From NCBI GenBank assembly GCA_018817915.1, contig JAHISX010000087.1:1-50378 (forward strand): DNA of 50,378 nucleotides. The letters are read 5' to 3'. Below, piece after piece: positions 24,433-33,450 of the stretch. The DNA is from Bacillota bacterium. GTDB lineage: Bacteria > Bacillota_I > Bacilli_A > Acholeplasmatales > Acholeplasmataceae. Made by a program: the position numbers and the translations under genes. The notes beneath the pieces were generated by a model, which did no database searches, had not been told where the DNA came from, and saw nothing but the letters and a program-made list of their open reading frames with translations. The first letter of the stretch is position 1; every line of letters starts with the position of its first letter.

Positions 24433-26841
24433 ATGATTAGAGTAGAAGGATTACACAAATACTTTTTTAGACATAAGAAAAACGAAATCCATGTGCTTAA
24501 TGACATGACTATTGATTTTCCTGATACAGGATTAGTGGTTCTTTTAGGACCATCTGGTTCAGGTAAAACAACCCTACTTAACGTTATTGGTGGTCTTGAT
24601 AATATTCAACAAGGAACAATTGAATTTGATAATCAAGTCATTCATGGATATAACACAGGTACTTGGGACAAATTAAGAAATGAATCAATCGGGTATGTTT
24701 TCCAAAATTACAATTTATTACCACATCTATCAGTTTTTGATAACATTGCTTTAGTTTTGAAAATGATGGGTATATCTGATCCTGAAATTGTTGAAAATAG
24801 AGTTAATTACATATTAAACGCTGTCAATATGTATCCTTACAGAAAGAAAAAGTCAACACAGCTTTCAGGAGGACAGCAACAAAGAGTTGCTATTGCACGC
24901 GCACTTGTTAAAAATCCAAGAGTCATCATCGCTGATGAACCCACAGGAAATCTTGATTCTAAGAATACTTTAGATATCATGAATATCATCAAAGAGATTT
25001 CGAAACAAAAGCTTGTCGTTCTCGTGACACATGAAAAAGATATTGCTAAAATCTATGGTGATCGCATTCTAGAAATTAAAGATGGTGTTGTCATTGATGA
25101 TTATGTTAATGAAGCTTTGCATGATCATGAAGTTTCGGATGATAATGTCATATATTTAAAAGATTTAGATCAGTTATCTGAAATGAAAGATACACATGTT
25201 TCTATTGATTTATTTAATGACTCTAAACAAGTTGTTGAACCAGTCCAAATTCGATTGATTGTTAAGAATAAAACTTTATATATTGATGTTGATAGTCAAT
25301 TTAATAAAGTGAAACTTGTGGATTCATCTTCAAATCTCGTGATTAAAAATGAAAACTATGTCAAAAAGAACAGAGAAGAAATGTTTGAGACAAGCTTTAA
25401 GTTAGAGGCTCTTGATAATAAAGATGTTCATCGAAACTTTAAAACAATTGTTTCTTTAAAACAGATTTTCATGTTAGCTTTACAAAAGATCATCTATTCT
25501 TCTAGAAGAGGGAAGATCATGTTATTTTCTTTCATCATGGCAGGAGCTGTTATAGCTGTTGCATTATCTCTTGCTGCAGCAACCATCATTCCCGATCTTT
25601 CTAGTAGAAGATTTGAAGATAATTATGTCATAGTGTCAGAACGTTTAACCGATAAAATAACTTACCAACAGTTAGAAGACTATTCAGGGGATAATGCTGA
25701 CTTGTATGTTAACACCTTGAATCAACTCAATATCGAAGTTATTGATCCTGCCCATGAGGAAGATTCATTATTCACGTTTGCTGAGAATATTGATATTCTA
25801 GAACATGCAAAAGGTAAAATATTAGAAGGTAGAAATCCTATAGCAGATGATGAAATTATAATATCCAGTGTACTTGCAGATCGGATGATAAGTACAACAG
25901 GATCTGAATTTGGCATTTGGAGTTACAAACATTTACTTGTTGAACGTTATCGGACAAGTGGACAAGAAATTAAGATTGTTGGTGTTATTGAATCTGATAT
26001 TTCAATTATTTATGTATCTAGAAATTTCAGTAATTTGATTTCTCCAATAACAGTGGAAATTACACCTTTAATATCACCTATTTATTATGGCACAATGGCA
26101 ATTGAACAAGTTAGTTTAACTTATGGTATGATGCCTACCGGTGATCAAGTTTTGATTTCAAGAACACTCTTTGATGCACTCTCAAGTGACCCAATTGATA
26201 ATTCTTGGCCCAAGACATTTGATGAGTTAGACCAAGTTGTAAGTGGTGTATATGATCAAATTGGATATAGTGTTATCGCATCCAATGAAACCATAGAAAA
26301 ATATCGATTTGATATGAATACTTCATACTATGTTTATACAAGTAATCCCAATTTGCTCGTCCTAAATATGAGTGCAGATGAAATATCAGCTAAAGATGAA
26401 ATTAATCAAATTATTGATAATTTCAACAATACCATGCTTGAATTGAGGATTACTGTTTCAATTGTTGCAGCTGTAGTCGTTTCGTTTGTTATGTTAGGAT
26501 TTTATTTCGTTATGCATTCTTCAATGATTTCAAGAATCTATGAAATTTCAGTCTATCGTGCATTGGGTATGAAAAAAAGTGAATTGTTCATTTCATTTTT
26601 AGTAGAGATTTTAATTATATCTACGATTACATCTTTAATCGGTTTTGCTATTGCATCTTACGGAATCAGTTTGGCAAGTGATACATTATTAGGACAATTC
26701 AGAATTTTCTTAGTTACACCATTAACTGTCCTAATAGGTATTATCGTTGTTTATGGTATCAACATTTTAGGAGGCATGATTCCAATCATGTTACTTTTAA
26801 GAAAGACACCAGCACAGATATTATCACAATACGATATTTAA
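24433..26841 (+). CDS. ABC transporter, fused ATPase and FtsX-type permease (second of pair)
   Basis: The 802-aa protein has the same order as its neighbour two bases upstream. The ATPase has Walker [15 protein letters not shown], signature [15 protein letters not shown] and Walker [14 protein letters not shown] linker of about 120 residues (230-350) is longer than in the first protein. Then comes one span near 365-385, an external domain of about 300 residues, and three spans ending [14 protein letters not shown], the usual FtsX tail. The ribosome site AAGGAGGAA sits inside the end of the first gene. The pair may move lipids, lipoproteins or peptides; the substrate is unknown. Confidence 0.9.
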   Translation: MIRVEGLHKYFFRHKKNEIHVLNDMTIDFPDTGLVVLLGPSGSGKTTLLNVIGGLDNIQQGTIEFDNQVIHGYNTGTWDKLRNESIGYVFQNYNLLPHLSVFDNIALVLKMMGISDPEIVENRVNYILNAVNMYPYRKKKSTQLSGGQQQRVAIARALVKNPRVIIADEPTGNLDSKNTLDIMNIIKEISKQKLVVLVTHEKDIAKIYGDRILEIKDGVVIDDYVNEALHDHEVSDDNVIYLKDLDQLSEMKDTHVSIDLFNDSKQVVEPVQIRLIVKNKTLYIDVDSQFNKVKLVDSSSNLVIKNENYVKKNREEMFETSFKLEALDNKDVHRNFKTIVSLKQIFMLALQKIIYSSRRGKIMLFSFIMAGAVIAVALSLAAATIIPDLSSRRFEDNYVIVSERLTDKITYQQLEDYSGDNADLYVNTLNQLNIEVIDPAHEEDSLFTFAENIDILEHAKGKILEGRNPIADDEIIISSVLADRMISTTGSEFGIWSYKHLLVERYRTSGQEIKIVGVIESDISIIYVSRNFSNLISPITVEITPLISPIYYGTMAIEQVSLTYGMMPTGDQVLISRTLFDALSSDPIDNSWPKTFDELDQVVSGVYDQIGYSVIASNETIEKYRFDMNTSYYVYTSNPNLLVLNMSADEISAKDEINQIIDNFNNTMLELRITVSIVAAVVVSFVMLGFYFVMHSSMISRIYEISVYRALGMKKSELFISFLVEILIISTITSLIGFAIASYGISLASDTLLGQFRIFLVTPLTVLIGIIVVYGINILGGMIPIMLLLRKTPAQILSQYDI

Positions 26842-26844
26842 TAA

Positions 26845-26870
26845 AAAAGAGCCTAACAAGGCTCTTTTCG
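26845..26870. terminator. bidirectional terminator
   Basis: AAAAGAGCC and GGCTCTTTT pair around TAACAA between the converging ABC and nitroreductase genes. Confidence 0.88.
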
Positions 26871-27476
26871 TTACATCCAAGTTGTTATATCGTCAACATC
26901 TAAACGTATTGATGGATAGCCATCTTCAGCTCTTTTTCCTATGGATAAGATCATGACTGGTTTATATCTTTTATCATCTAGTCCTAAAGCGTTAGCAATT
27001 AGATCATGATTAAATCCACCTATTGGGCATGTATCATAACCGTGTTCTCTTGCGATGTGCATCAGTTGCATTGCTACTAATCCACCATCAATTAATCCTG
27101 ATTTTTCAATACTTTCATCTTTTAAATTTGGAATCATATTTGCGATATTTCTAAGTTGTTTTTCTTTCACCTCAGAAGGCATCAGATTATTTTCTATAGC
27201 TTTGTCAAATATTTTTTCTGCAAACTCATACTTTTTAAGATCTGTAAAGATAACGATCATCGCTGCTGATGTCTCTAATTGGAGATGATTTCCCATTAAT
27301 ACATGTTTTAACTTTTCTTTGCCCTCTAGTGTTTCAATAACTATAAACCGCCAAGGCTGCATATTCATAGAAGAAGGTGCACGTGTCGCTTCCTCAAGAA
27401 TGACCGTCATTTCTTCCTTTGTTATTTTGATTTTAGAATCATATTTCCTAATTGATTTTCTTTCTAATAAATTCAT
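26871..27476 (-). CDS. nitroreductase-family FMN oxidoreductase
   Basis: This 201-aa soluble protein has the family opening LLERKSIRKYDSKIKITKEE. It then has APSSMNMQPWRFIVIE, in which Ser/Asn/Gln residues hold FMN phosphate, and a late EHGYDTCPIGGFN segment typical of NfnB/YdgI-type enzymes. It should act as a dimer using NAD(P)H to reduce quinones or nitro compounds. It stands alone on the minus strand with GGAGGTTAC before its ATG. The substrate is not predictable. Confidence 0.9.
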   Translation of the reverse strand: MNLLERKSIRKYDSKIKITKEEMTVILEEATRAPSSMNMQPWRFIVIETLEGKEKLKHVLMGNHLQLETSAAMIVIFTDLKKYEFAEKIFDKAIENNLMPSEVKEKQLRNIANMIPNLKDESIEKSGLIDGGLVAMQLMHIAREHGYDTCPIGGFNHDLIANALGLDDKRYKPVMILSIGKRAEDGYPSIRLDVDDITTWM

Positions 27477-27550
27477 TTAAGTAACCTCCATTGCAGTGAC
27501 TATTATAGCATGTTATAAAAATATGTGAAATGCATTTGCTTAAGCTTTTA

Positions 27551-27559
27551 TGCTATAAT
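27551..27559 (+). promoter_or_regulatory. extended -10 promoter of the phosphatase/mutY pair
   Basis: TGCTATAAT is a perfect -10 box with the TGn extension, 22 bp before the ATG at 27581. The -35 match is poor, which the extended -10 can offset. Confidence 0.55.
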
Positions 27560-27580
27560 ATTGATGAAAGGGTGAGGGAT

Positions 27581-28105
27581 ATGACAACAGAATTTATTTT
27601 AGTAAGACATGGTGAACCAAGATACGACGAAGTGATTGAAAGAGGCTATTTTGGTATGGGTTACGACCTTGGTAAACTCACTGATAAAGGCGTTGCTCAA
27701 GCAGAAGCAAGAGCAAAAGATCCTGTATTTAATGGTGCAGATTTAATTATTGCATCACCATATACTAGAGCACTACAAACAGCATCTATTATTTCTAGAA
27801 TTACACAAATACCACTGACTGTAGAAAATGACATCCATGAATGGATGCCAGACACAAAGTTTTTATTTGATCTAGATTCAAATCAATCTTTTCAAGAGTA
27901 TTTAGAGGCAAAAGGTATGAGAAATCTTTCTCATCAATATCGATGGGAATCTTATGATGATTTAAAGAAAAGAGTTCAACTCGCTTTAATCAAATATAAA
28001 AACTACAAAAAAGTAATCGTTGTTTGTCATGGCATCGTGATGTCTACATTGACAAGATTTGATGATGTGATTGAACATTGCGGCGTGAGGGAAGTTAGAC
28101 TTTAA
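27581..28105 (+). CDS. histidine phosphatase-family protein
   Basis: This 174-aa protein has the RHG motif LVRHGEPRY with the phosphate-accepting His, the ASPYTRALQTA segment with the second Arg, and a late VVCHGIVMSTL with the second catalytic His. It belongs to the phosphoglycerate-mutase-like superfamily of small phosphatases. The start is the ATG at 27581 after GGTGAGGG; an upstream extension would include the promoter. Its stop overlaps the mutY start by 1 bp. The substrate is unknown. Confidence 0.88.
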   Translation: MTTEFILVRHGEPRYDEVIERGYFGMGYDLGKLTDKGVAQAEARAKDPVFNGADLIIASPYTRALQTASIISRITQIPLTVENDIHEWMPDTKFLFDLDSNQSFQEYLEAKGMRNLSHQYRWESYDDLKKRVQLALIKYKNYKKVIVVCHGIVMSTLTRFDDVIEHCGVREVRL

Positions 28106-29115
28106 TGGATGTTAAATCTCTTGAAGTTTGGTATCAAAAAGATCACCGGAAGCTTCCTTTTAGAGAAACAAAAAATCCTTATATCATTTGGATTAGCGAG
28201 ATTATGCTTCAACAGACACAAGTTGAATCTGTCTTGCCTTTTTTTGTGCGTTTCATCAAAAAATATCCCACAGTTAAAGATTTAGCATTTACTGAAGAAG
28301 AAACATTACAAAAAGATGTTGAAGGATTAGGATACTATAGAAGATTTCGCAACATGCATCTAGCAGCAAAGAAGATCATGTCTGATTATCAAGGCATTTT
28401 CCCTAATAAATACAAAGAATTAATTGAATTACCAGGTATTGGTAAATATACTGCTGGGGCTATTATGTCAATCGCTTATAATATGCCATTTAGTGCACTA
28501 GATGGCAATGTCATTCGAGTCCTTTCTAGATATTTAGGGATTTCTGATGACATGAGATTGGAAAAAAATAGAAAAAAACTAGATTTAATTAATCAAGAAA
28601 ACATTGAATGCGCAACACCATATATCTATACACAAGCCATGATGGAACTTGGTGCATTAATATGTAAACCAAAAAATCCAAAATGTGATATGTGTCCGAT
28701 ACAGGAGCACTGTTTTGCCTATACCAATGATCAGATTGAAAGCTTACCAGTTTTATCAAAACTTAAGGAAAAGAAAATTTTTGAATACATTACTTTGATA
28801 CTTCATACGGAAAATGGATATTTTCTACGAAAAAGAGATGAGGAATTACTAAAAAACATGTATGAATATCCTCAGTTTGAGGCTGAAAGTATTTATTCTG
28901 TTCTTTCTGAGTTGGAAAATCAAGACGTGAGCATAGAGTTGCTTGATTCAAGACAGTTAAACTATCAACATGTTTTCACGCATCAAATTTGGAAAATCAA
29001 TGTTTATCATGTGAAAGTATTAAGTGGGAAACTTGATGATTGGATTTTAGTTGAAAAACAAAGAATTAAAGATATTCCGATGGCGATTGCTCATCGAAAG
29101 ATAAAACTTATTTAA
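28105..29115 (+). CDS. mutY: A/G-specific adenine DNA glycosylase
   Basis: This 336-aa enzyme removes adenine mispaired with 8-oxoguanine. It has SEIMLQQTQV with the catalytic Glu, the helix-hairpin-helix LPGIGKYTAGAI, the catalytic Asp in ALDGNVIRVLSR, and four cluster cysteines in the spacing C-x6-C-x2-C-x5-C (CKPKNPKCDMCPIQEHC). A NUDIX-like C-terminal domain recognises 8-oxoG. The opening LPFR replaces the usual LPWR. The gene starts inside the stop of the upstream phosphatase gene (TAATG). Confidence 0.95.
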   Translation: MDVKSLEVWYQKDHRKLPFRETKNPYIIWISEIMLQQTQVESVLPFFVRFIKKYPTVKDLAFTEEETLQKDVEGLGYYRRFRNMHLAAKKIMSDYQGIFPNKYKELIELPGIGKYTAGAIMSIAYNMPFSALDGNVIRVLSRYLGISDDMRLEKNRKKLDLINQENIECATPYIYTQAMMELGALICKPKNPKCDMCPIQEHCFAYTNDQIESLPVLSKLKEKKIFEYITLILHTENGYFLRKRDEELLKNMYEYPQFEAESIYSVLSELENQDVSIELLDSRQLNYQHVFTHQIWKINVYHVKVLSGKLDDWILVEKQRIKDIPMAIAHRKIKLI

Positions 29116-29158
29116 TTATGATAAAATGGATTTGACATCAACATAAGGAGATTTATCA

Positions 29159-30319
29159 ATGAATCATTTATTGGATGCTTTTGAATCGATTTATCAACAT
29201 AATAAAGATTTAAGAGTTTTTTATTCTCCAGGTAGAGTCAATATTATAGGTGAGCATATCGACTATAATGGCGGCTTGGTTTTTCCTGCTGCAATATCGA
29301 TTGGTACTTATGGTGTTGTCTTTTTAAGAAATGATCGAAAAGTGCGCTTATATTCTGCCAATTTTATTGATCAAGGTATAGTAAATATTGATATAGATAA
29401 CTTAGCTTATGATGAAAATCATGGATGGGCTAATTATGCAAAAGGTATATTAAATCTATTGATCAATAAAGGCTATCAAATACAATATGGATTTGACTTA
29501 TATGTTGATGGCAATCTTCCAACTGCTTCAGGTTTATCGAGTAGTGCATCATTAGAAGTCTTGATGACCTATATTGCTGATACACTTTACAAATTAAATT
29601 TGACACGTGTAGAAATGGCTTTATTATCTCAAGAAGTAGAAAACAAATTCATGGGTATGCACTGTGGTATCATGGATCAACTGATCATTGCCTGTGGTAT
29701 TAAAGATAAAGCACTACTCATGAATACTGCAACTTTAGAAATGGAAGCTTCAAATGCAAGTTTTGATGGATATCAATGGGTCATCATGAATACAAACTAT
29801 CAAAGAAAGACAACAGACTCTAAATATAACCAAAGAGTAAGAGAATGCAGTCAAGGTCTTAAGATACTCAAAGAAAAATATCAAATTAAATACTTATGTG
29901 AATTGAGTATTGACGAACTTCCTTATATTAGAAAATTAATCACTGATGACACTATTTTTCATCGTGTAAGTCATGTCGTAACAGAACAAAATAGAACGAT
30001 CAAAGCAAAATTAATGATGAAAAAAAACGATCCTATAGGATTTGCTCAACTCTTAAATGAATCTCATTATTCATTAAAAAACGATTATGAAGTAACTGGT
30101 ATTCACTTAGATACACTGGTTGAAGCAGCATTAAAGTATGGTGCTATTGGAGCAAGAGTAACTGGTGCTGGATTTGGTGGATGTGCAATTGCTTTAGTGG
30201 AAAATGATAAGATTAAACATATGAAGGAAAAAGTTAAAGAAATCTATAATAAAAAGACAGGACTTAACGTAGAGTTTTACGAAGTCACATTCGAAAATGG
30301 CGTAGGAGAGGTGAAATGA
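29159..30319 (+). CDS. galK: galactokinase
   Basis: This 386-aa GHMP kinase phosphorylates galactose at C1. Visible motifs are the galactose signature GRVNIIGEHIDYNGG, the phosphate loop LPTASGLSSSAS, the catalytic Asp region GMHCGIMDQLI, and motif 3 VTGAGFGGCAIALV near the end. It is the first gene of galK-galM-galT and overlaps galM by 4 bp (ATGA). AAGGAG stands 9 bp upstream of the ATG. No galE was found in the window. Confidence 0.96.
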   Translation: MNHLLDAFESIYQHNKDLRVFYSPGRVNIIGEHIDYNGGLVFPAAISIGTYGVVFLRNDRKVRLYSANFIDQGIVNIDIDNLAYDENHGWANYAKGILNLLINKGYQIQYGFDLYVDGNLPTASGLSSSASLEVLMTYIADTLYKLNLTRVEMALLSQEVENKFMGMHCGIMDQLIIACGIKDKALLMNTATLEMEASNASFDGYQWVIMNTNYQRKTTDSKYNQRVRECSQGLKILKEKYQIKYLCELSIDELPYIRKLITDDTIFHRVSHVVTEQNRTIKAKLMMKKNDPIGFAQLLNESHYSLKNDYEVTGIHLDTLVEAALKYGAIGARVTGAGFGGCAIALVENDKIKHMKEKVKEIYNKKTGLNVEFYEVTFENGVGEVK

Positions 30320-31335
30320 TGAAGATTATTAGAGAACATAAGATTACTGAAGTTGGAGAAATTGAATTCATTACATTAAAAAGTGAGAAAGTTTGTGTTG
30401 AACTCACTTCTTATGGAGCAGCAATTTATCAAATTTATTTTAACGAGCATGAGATGTTATTAAGTCCACAGGATTTAAATACATTTTTGAAATCATCAGC
30501 ATATTACGGTAAAACTGTAGGTAGAGTGAGCGGTAGATTGGCTGTACCATCTTACCAAATTGATGAAAAGTCTTATATTGTAGAGCCTGTTGGAGCTCCA
30601 AAGACAAATATTCATGGTGGAAAGATAGGCTTTTCATTTAAAAATTTTGAAATTACAAATGAGCAAATTACATCATCAGCTGTATCAGTAACCATGAAAT
30701 ATTTTAGTAAGAATGGTGAAGAGAATTTTCCAGGTAATTTGACCTTATTTGTCACATATACTCTAAATAACCAAAACGAATTACGGATGGATTATGATGC
30801 TCAAGCAGATGCTGATACTTTATGTAACATTACCTGTCATCCATATTTCAATTTCCAAAAAGACAAAACCAAAATTAATAAGCACATGCTCACAGTTCAA
30901 GCTGATCACTATTTAAATATTGATGCAGATTATTTAATCTTAGCTAAAGCAGAAGTAAAAAATACACCTTATGATTTTAGAGAACAAGCCAATTTAGGGG
31001 AACGTATTGCTCAAGTTCTAGATACTCCATTTGAGGGATTTGATCATTGCTGGGTTTTCAATCACAAAGCAAATCAAGTTGATCTTTATAATCCAGAATC
31101 CAAATTGGGGATGAAGGTTGACACAAATTATCCAAGTATTGTTATGTATACGCATAACATACCTGAATTGGTTCAATTGGAACAAGTAAGTGATGATGCA
31201 ATTCACTCATCGATTGCCCTTGAATGTCAGTATGAACCAGGTGGGATTCACCACGACTATTTAAACTCAGCAATTTTGCGGAAAAATGAAGTTTATAAGC
31301 ATTACATCAGTTATCAGTTTTATCGAAAGGATTAA
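30316..31335 (+). CDS. galM: aldose 1-epimerase (galactose mutarotase)
   Basis: This 339-aa beta-sandwich enzyme interconverts beta- and alpha-galactose to feed GalK. Recognisable parts are TVGRVSGRLA, NIHGGKIGFSFKNF with the first substrate His, CNITCHPYFNF with the catalytic His, and the late Glu region ALECQYEPGGIHH. It is translationally coupled to galK and followed 6 bp later by galT. There is no signal peptide, so it acts in the cytoplasm. Confidence 0.93.
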   Translation: MMKIIREHKITEVGEIEFITLKSEKVCVELTSYGAAIYQIYFNEHEMLLSPQDLNTFLKSSAYYGKTVGRVSGRLAVPSYQIDEKSYIVEPVGAPKTNIHGGKIGFSFKNFEITNEQITSSAVSVTMKYFSKNGEENFPGNLTLFVTYTLNNQNELRMDYDAQADADTLCNITCHPYFNFQKDKTKINKHMLTVQADHYLNIDADYLILAKAEVKNTPYDFREQANLGERIAQVLDTPFEGFDHCWVFNHKANQVDLYNPESKLGMKVDTNYPSIVMYTHNIPELVQLEQVSDDAIHSSIALECQYEPGGIHHDYLNSAILRKNEVYKHYISYQFYRKD

Positions 31336-31341
31336 ATCTTC

Positions 31342-32814
31342 ATGTATTTAAAGGATTTACTGACAAAGTTAATCGAATATGCTTTGGTTCATCATTTAAT
31401 TGATGAGGATCAAATCAAGCAATCAGAAGACAAACTTGGCGAGATGTTTCTTGTTAAGAATTTTGTTGCTACCCAATCTCAATTTCATATTGATTACACG
31501 CATATGATGAAAGAATTGATTGATATTGCTTATAGAAATAAGCAATTTCAACCTGACTCAATTGATGAAAGGGATGCATATGAAGCAAAAATCATTGATG
31601 CAGTTATGCCTTCACCTGAAAGAGTTCGAACTGTTTTTAAACAACTTTACAAAGTGAATCCAGGACGTGCAACAGATTATCTTTACCGCTTATCAGTAGA
31701 TGTTAATTATATTAAAAAGAATCGACTTAAAGAAAATATTTCATGGAATTATCCAGGTAAGTATGGTCATGTGCAAATGACCATCAATCTAGCTAAACCA
31801 GAAAAAGATCCTAAGGATATCGCTCGTGCATTACTGGAACCAACAATAATAGATATCAATATTCCCAAATGTGTCATATGTAAAGAAAATGAACAAAATT
31901 ATTATAATGCACGGATGAACTTGCGCATGGCTCCAGTGATGCTTGGTCACGAATTATGGTATTTTCAATACTCACCATATCAATACTATAATGAGCATGC
32001 AATCATTTTACACGAAGAGCATAGACCAATGAAAATATGGGATAAAACATTCGAATATTTATTTGATTTTGTTGATCAATTTCCTACTTACTTTATAGGG
32101 TCTAATGCGGATTTACCAATTGTTGGTGGATCCATCCTTAATCATGATCATTTTCAAGCAGGTAAACACCATTTTCCAATTGAAGAAGCTGTAACCATAA
32201 AAACATATACGTGGCAAGATATAATTAAAGTTGAACATATCAAATGGCCATTATCAACCGTAAGATTATCATCAACTTCTAGAGAAAAATTATCAGAATT
32301 AGCATCTAAATTTTTACACCAATGGAAGTCATATGCATGTCAAGAATTAAATATTGTTCCTTTTACTGAGCAAACACCACATAACACGATTACACCCATC
32401 GTCAGAAAAAATCACGATACCTATGTTCTTGATATTGTTTTTAGAAACAATAATACAAATGATCAGTATCCAGATGGTATTTTCCACCCTCATCAAGATG
32501 TCCATCACATCAAGAAAGAAAATATAGGATTGATTGAAGCAATGGGGTTAGCAATCCTACCAGGAAGATTGAAAAAAGAACTTGAGTTAATTAAGACCTT
32601 TTTGCACAGTCATACTGAATTACCAGACGATCTCATTAAACATAAAGCATGGATCAATGAATTGCAATTGGTCAAGGATGTTGATGATCAATTATTGCTA
32701 GAACAAGTTAGTCAAAAATTCGAACGTGTTCTTGAAGATTCAGGTGTTTTTAAATTAACTGAATTAGGAAATAAAAAATTTCATCTATGGATTGAACATA
32801 TACTCCAAAGCTAG
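31342..32814 (+). CDS. galT: UDP-glucose--hexose-1-phosphate uridylyltransferase, class II
   Basis: This 490-aa enzyme is the long Firmicutes form (GalT2), not the 350-aa HIT-type form. It exchanges UMP between UDP-glucose and galactose-1-phosphate. Recognisable segments are NPGRATDYLYRLS, the CVICKENEQNYYNARMNLR region, GSNADLPIVGGSILNHDHFQ with the His cluster, and HNTITPIVRK. It completes the kinase-mutarotase-transferase set of the Leloir pathway; the 4-epimerase must be encoded elsewhere. Confidence 0.95.
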   Translation: MYLKDLLTKLIEYALVHHLIDEDQIKQSEDKLGEMFLVKNFVATQSQFHIDYTHMMKELIDIAYRNKQFQPDSIDERDAYEAKIIDAVMPSPERVRTVFKQLYKVNPGRATDYLYRLSVDVNYIKKNRLKENISWNYPGKYGHVQMTINLAKPEKDPKDIARALLEPTIIDINIPKCVICKENEQNYYNARMNLRMAPVMLGHELWYFQYSPYQYYNEHAIILHEEHRPMKIWDKTFEYLFDFVDQFPTYFIGSNADLPIVGGSILNHDHFQAGKHHFPIEEAVTIKTYTWQDIIKVEHIKWPLSTVRLSSTSREKLSELASKFLHQWKSYACQELNIVPFTEQTPHNTITPIVRKNHDTYVLDIVFRNNNTNDQYPDGIFHPHQDVHHIKKENIGLIEAMGLAILPGRLKKELELIKTFLHSHTELPDDLIKHKAWINELQLVKDVDDQLLLEQVSQKFERVLEDSGVFKLTELGNKKFHLWIEHILQS

Positions 32815-32830
32815 CACACGCTAGCTTTTC
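32805..32830 (+). terminator. terminator of the gal operon
   Basis: AAGCTAGC and GCTAGCTT pair around ACAC and run into TTCTTT. The left arm overlaps the galT stop codon. Confidence 0.8.
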
Positions 32831-32835
32831 TTTAA

Positions 32836-32866
32836 AAAAAACTGAACCCTAAGTTCAGCTTTTAAA
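32836..32866 (-). terminator. terminator of queT
   Basis: On the minus strand GCTGAAC and GTTCAGT pair around TTAGG, followed by eight T. It overlaps the last codons of queT. Confidence 0.78.
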
Positions 32867-33340
32867 GAATTCAATAAAGTGTTGATTATCTTTTAAACTT
32901 AAATAAATTGGAAAGCCAATCGCATACATGACTACAGCTTCACCAATGAATACCGATGGGATTGTATAATACAGTGGTCCTACTAAATAACCAAATGTTA
33001 AGATCAAACCGATGATTAATCCGTTGATAATCGCTGGCCAAGCAAATGCAAGAAGTGCATGTTTTCTTGTGATGTACATGAGAATACCAGCAATGGTTGT
33101 TGCAAGTGTTCCAAAAATAACATCAATTATAATTGCAGCTCCTAACCAGTTTGCTACAAAACAACCTATCGTTAATCCTATAATACTTTTCTTATCAAAT
33201 AAGATAAGAATCATTAAAACTTCAGCAACTCTGAATTGGATCAATTCAAAGCTTGCAAACCTTAAAACCATTACCATAACAACATAAATTGCAGCAATCA
33301 TTGATTGCTTAATTAAATCCTTTAAAACCATGTTTTTCAT
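32855..33340 (-). CDS. queT: QueT-family queuosine-precursor transporter (ECF S component)
   Basis: This 161-aa membrane protein has about five or six spans and the QueT family pattern: IKQSMIAAIYVVMVMVLRF, FRVAEVLMILILF, and SIIGLTIGCFVANW. QueT is the substrate-binding S subunit of an energy-coupling-factor importer for preQ1 or related 7-deazaguanines. The shared EcfA and EcfT subunits would be encoded elsewhere. A preQ1-I-type riboswitch precedes it, and tgt is divergently transcribed 110 bp away, which supports the assignment strongly. Confidence 0.93.
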   Translation of the reverse strand: MKNMVLKDLIKQSMIAAIYVVMVMVLRFASFELIQFRVAEVLMILILFDKKSIIGLTIGCFVANWLGAAIIIDVIFGTLATTIAGILMYITRKHALLAFAWPAIINGLIIGLILTFGYLVGPLYYTIPSVFIGEAVVMYAIGFPIYLSLKDNQHFIEFFKS

Positions 33341-33347
33341 TTTTTAA

Positions 33348-33389
33348 TCTCCCTGTTTTGATTTAGCTGGTTTCCTAGGGTACAGCTAA
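33348..33389 (-). promoter_or_regulatory. preQ1-I-type riboswitch in the queT leader
   Basis: On the minus strand TTAGCTG (33389-33383) and CAGCTAA (33369-33363) form a perfect 7-bp stem. The 13-nt loop begins TACCCTAGG. The A-rich tail ATCAAAACAGGGAGA follows (33348-33362). CCCT in the loop (33380-33377) can pair with AGGG in the tail (33354-33351), giving an H-type pseudoknot. That AGGG is part of the ribosome site AGGGAGA, 7 nt before the ATG. The design matches known translational preQ1-I switches: bound preQ1 hides the ribosome site. Confidence 0.88.
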
Positions 33390-33400
33390 TGATAAATACT

Positions 33401-33429
33401 TTAACATTGTATCAAAATTATGATATAAT
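33401..33429 (+). promoter_or_regulatory. promoter of tgt
   Basis: TTAACA (33401-33406) and TATAAT (33424-33429) are 17 bp apart, 21 bp before the tgt ATG. The two opposed promoters occupy nearly the same DNA, so they may compete for polymerase. Confidence 0.65.
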
Positions 33430-33434
33430 TACAA
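33406..33434 (-). promoter_or_regulatory. promoter of queT
   Basis: On the minus strand TTGTAA (33429-33434) and TACAAT (33406-33411) are 17 bp apart. It overlaps the divergent tgt promoter. Confidence 0.7.
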
Positions 33435-33450
33435 GGTAAAGGATGAGATT

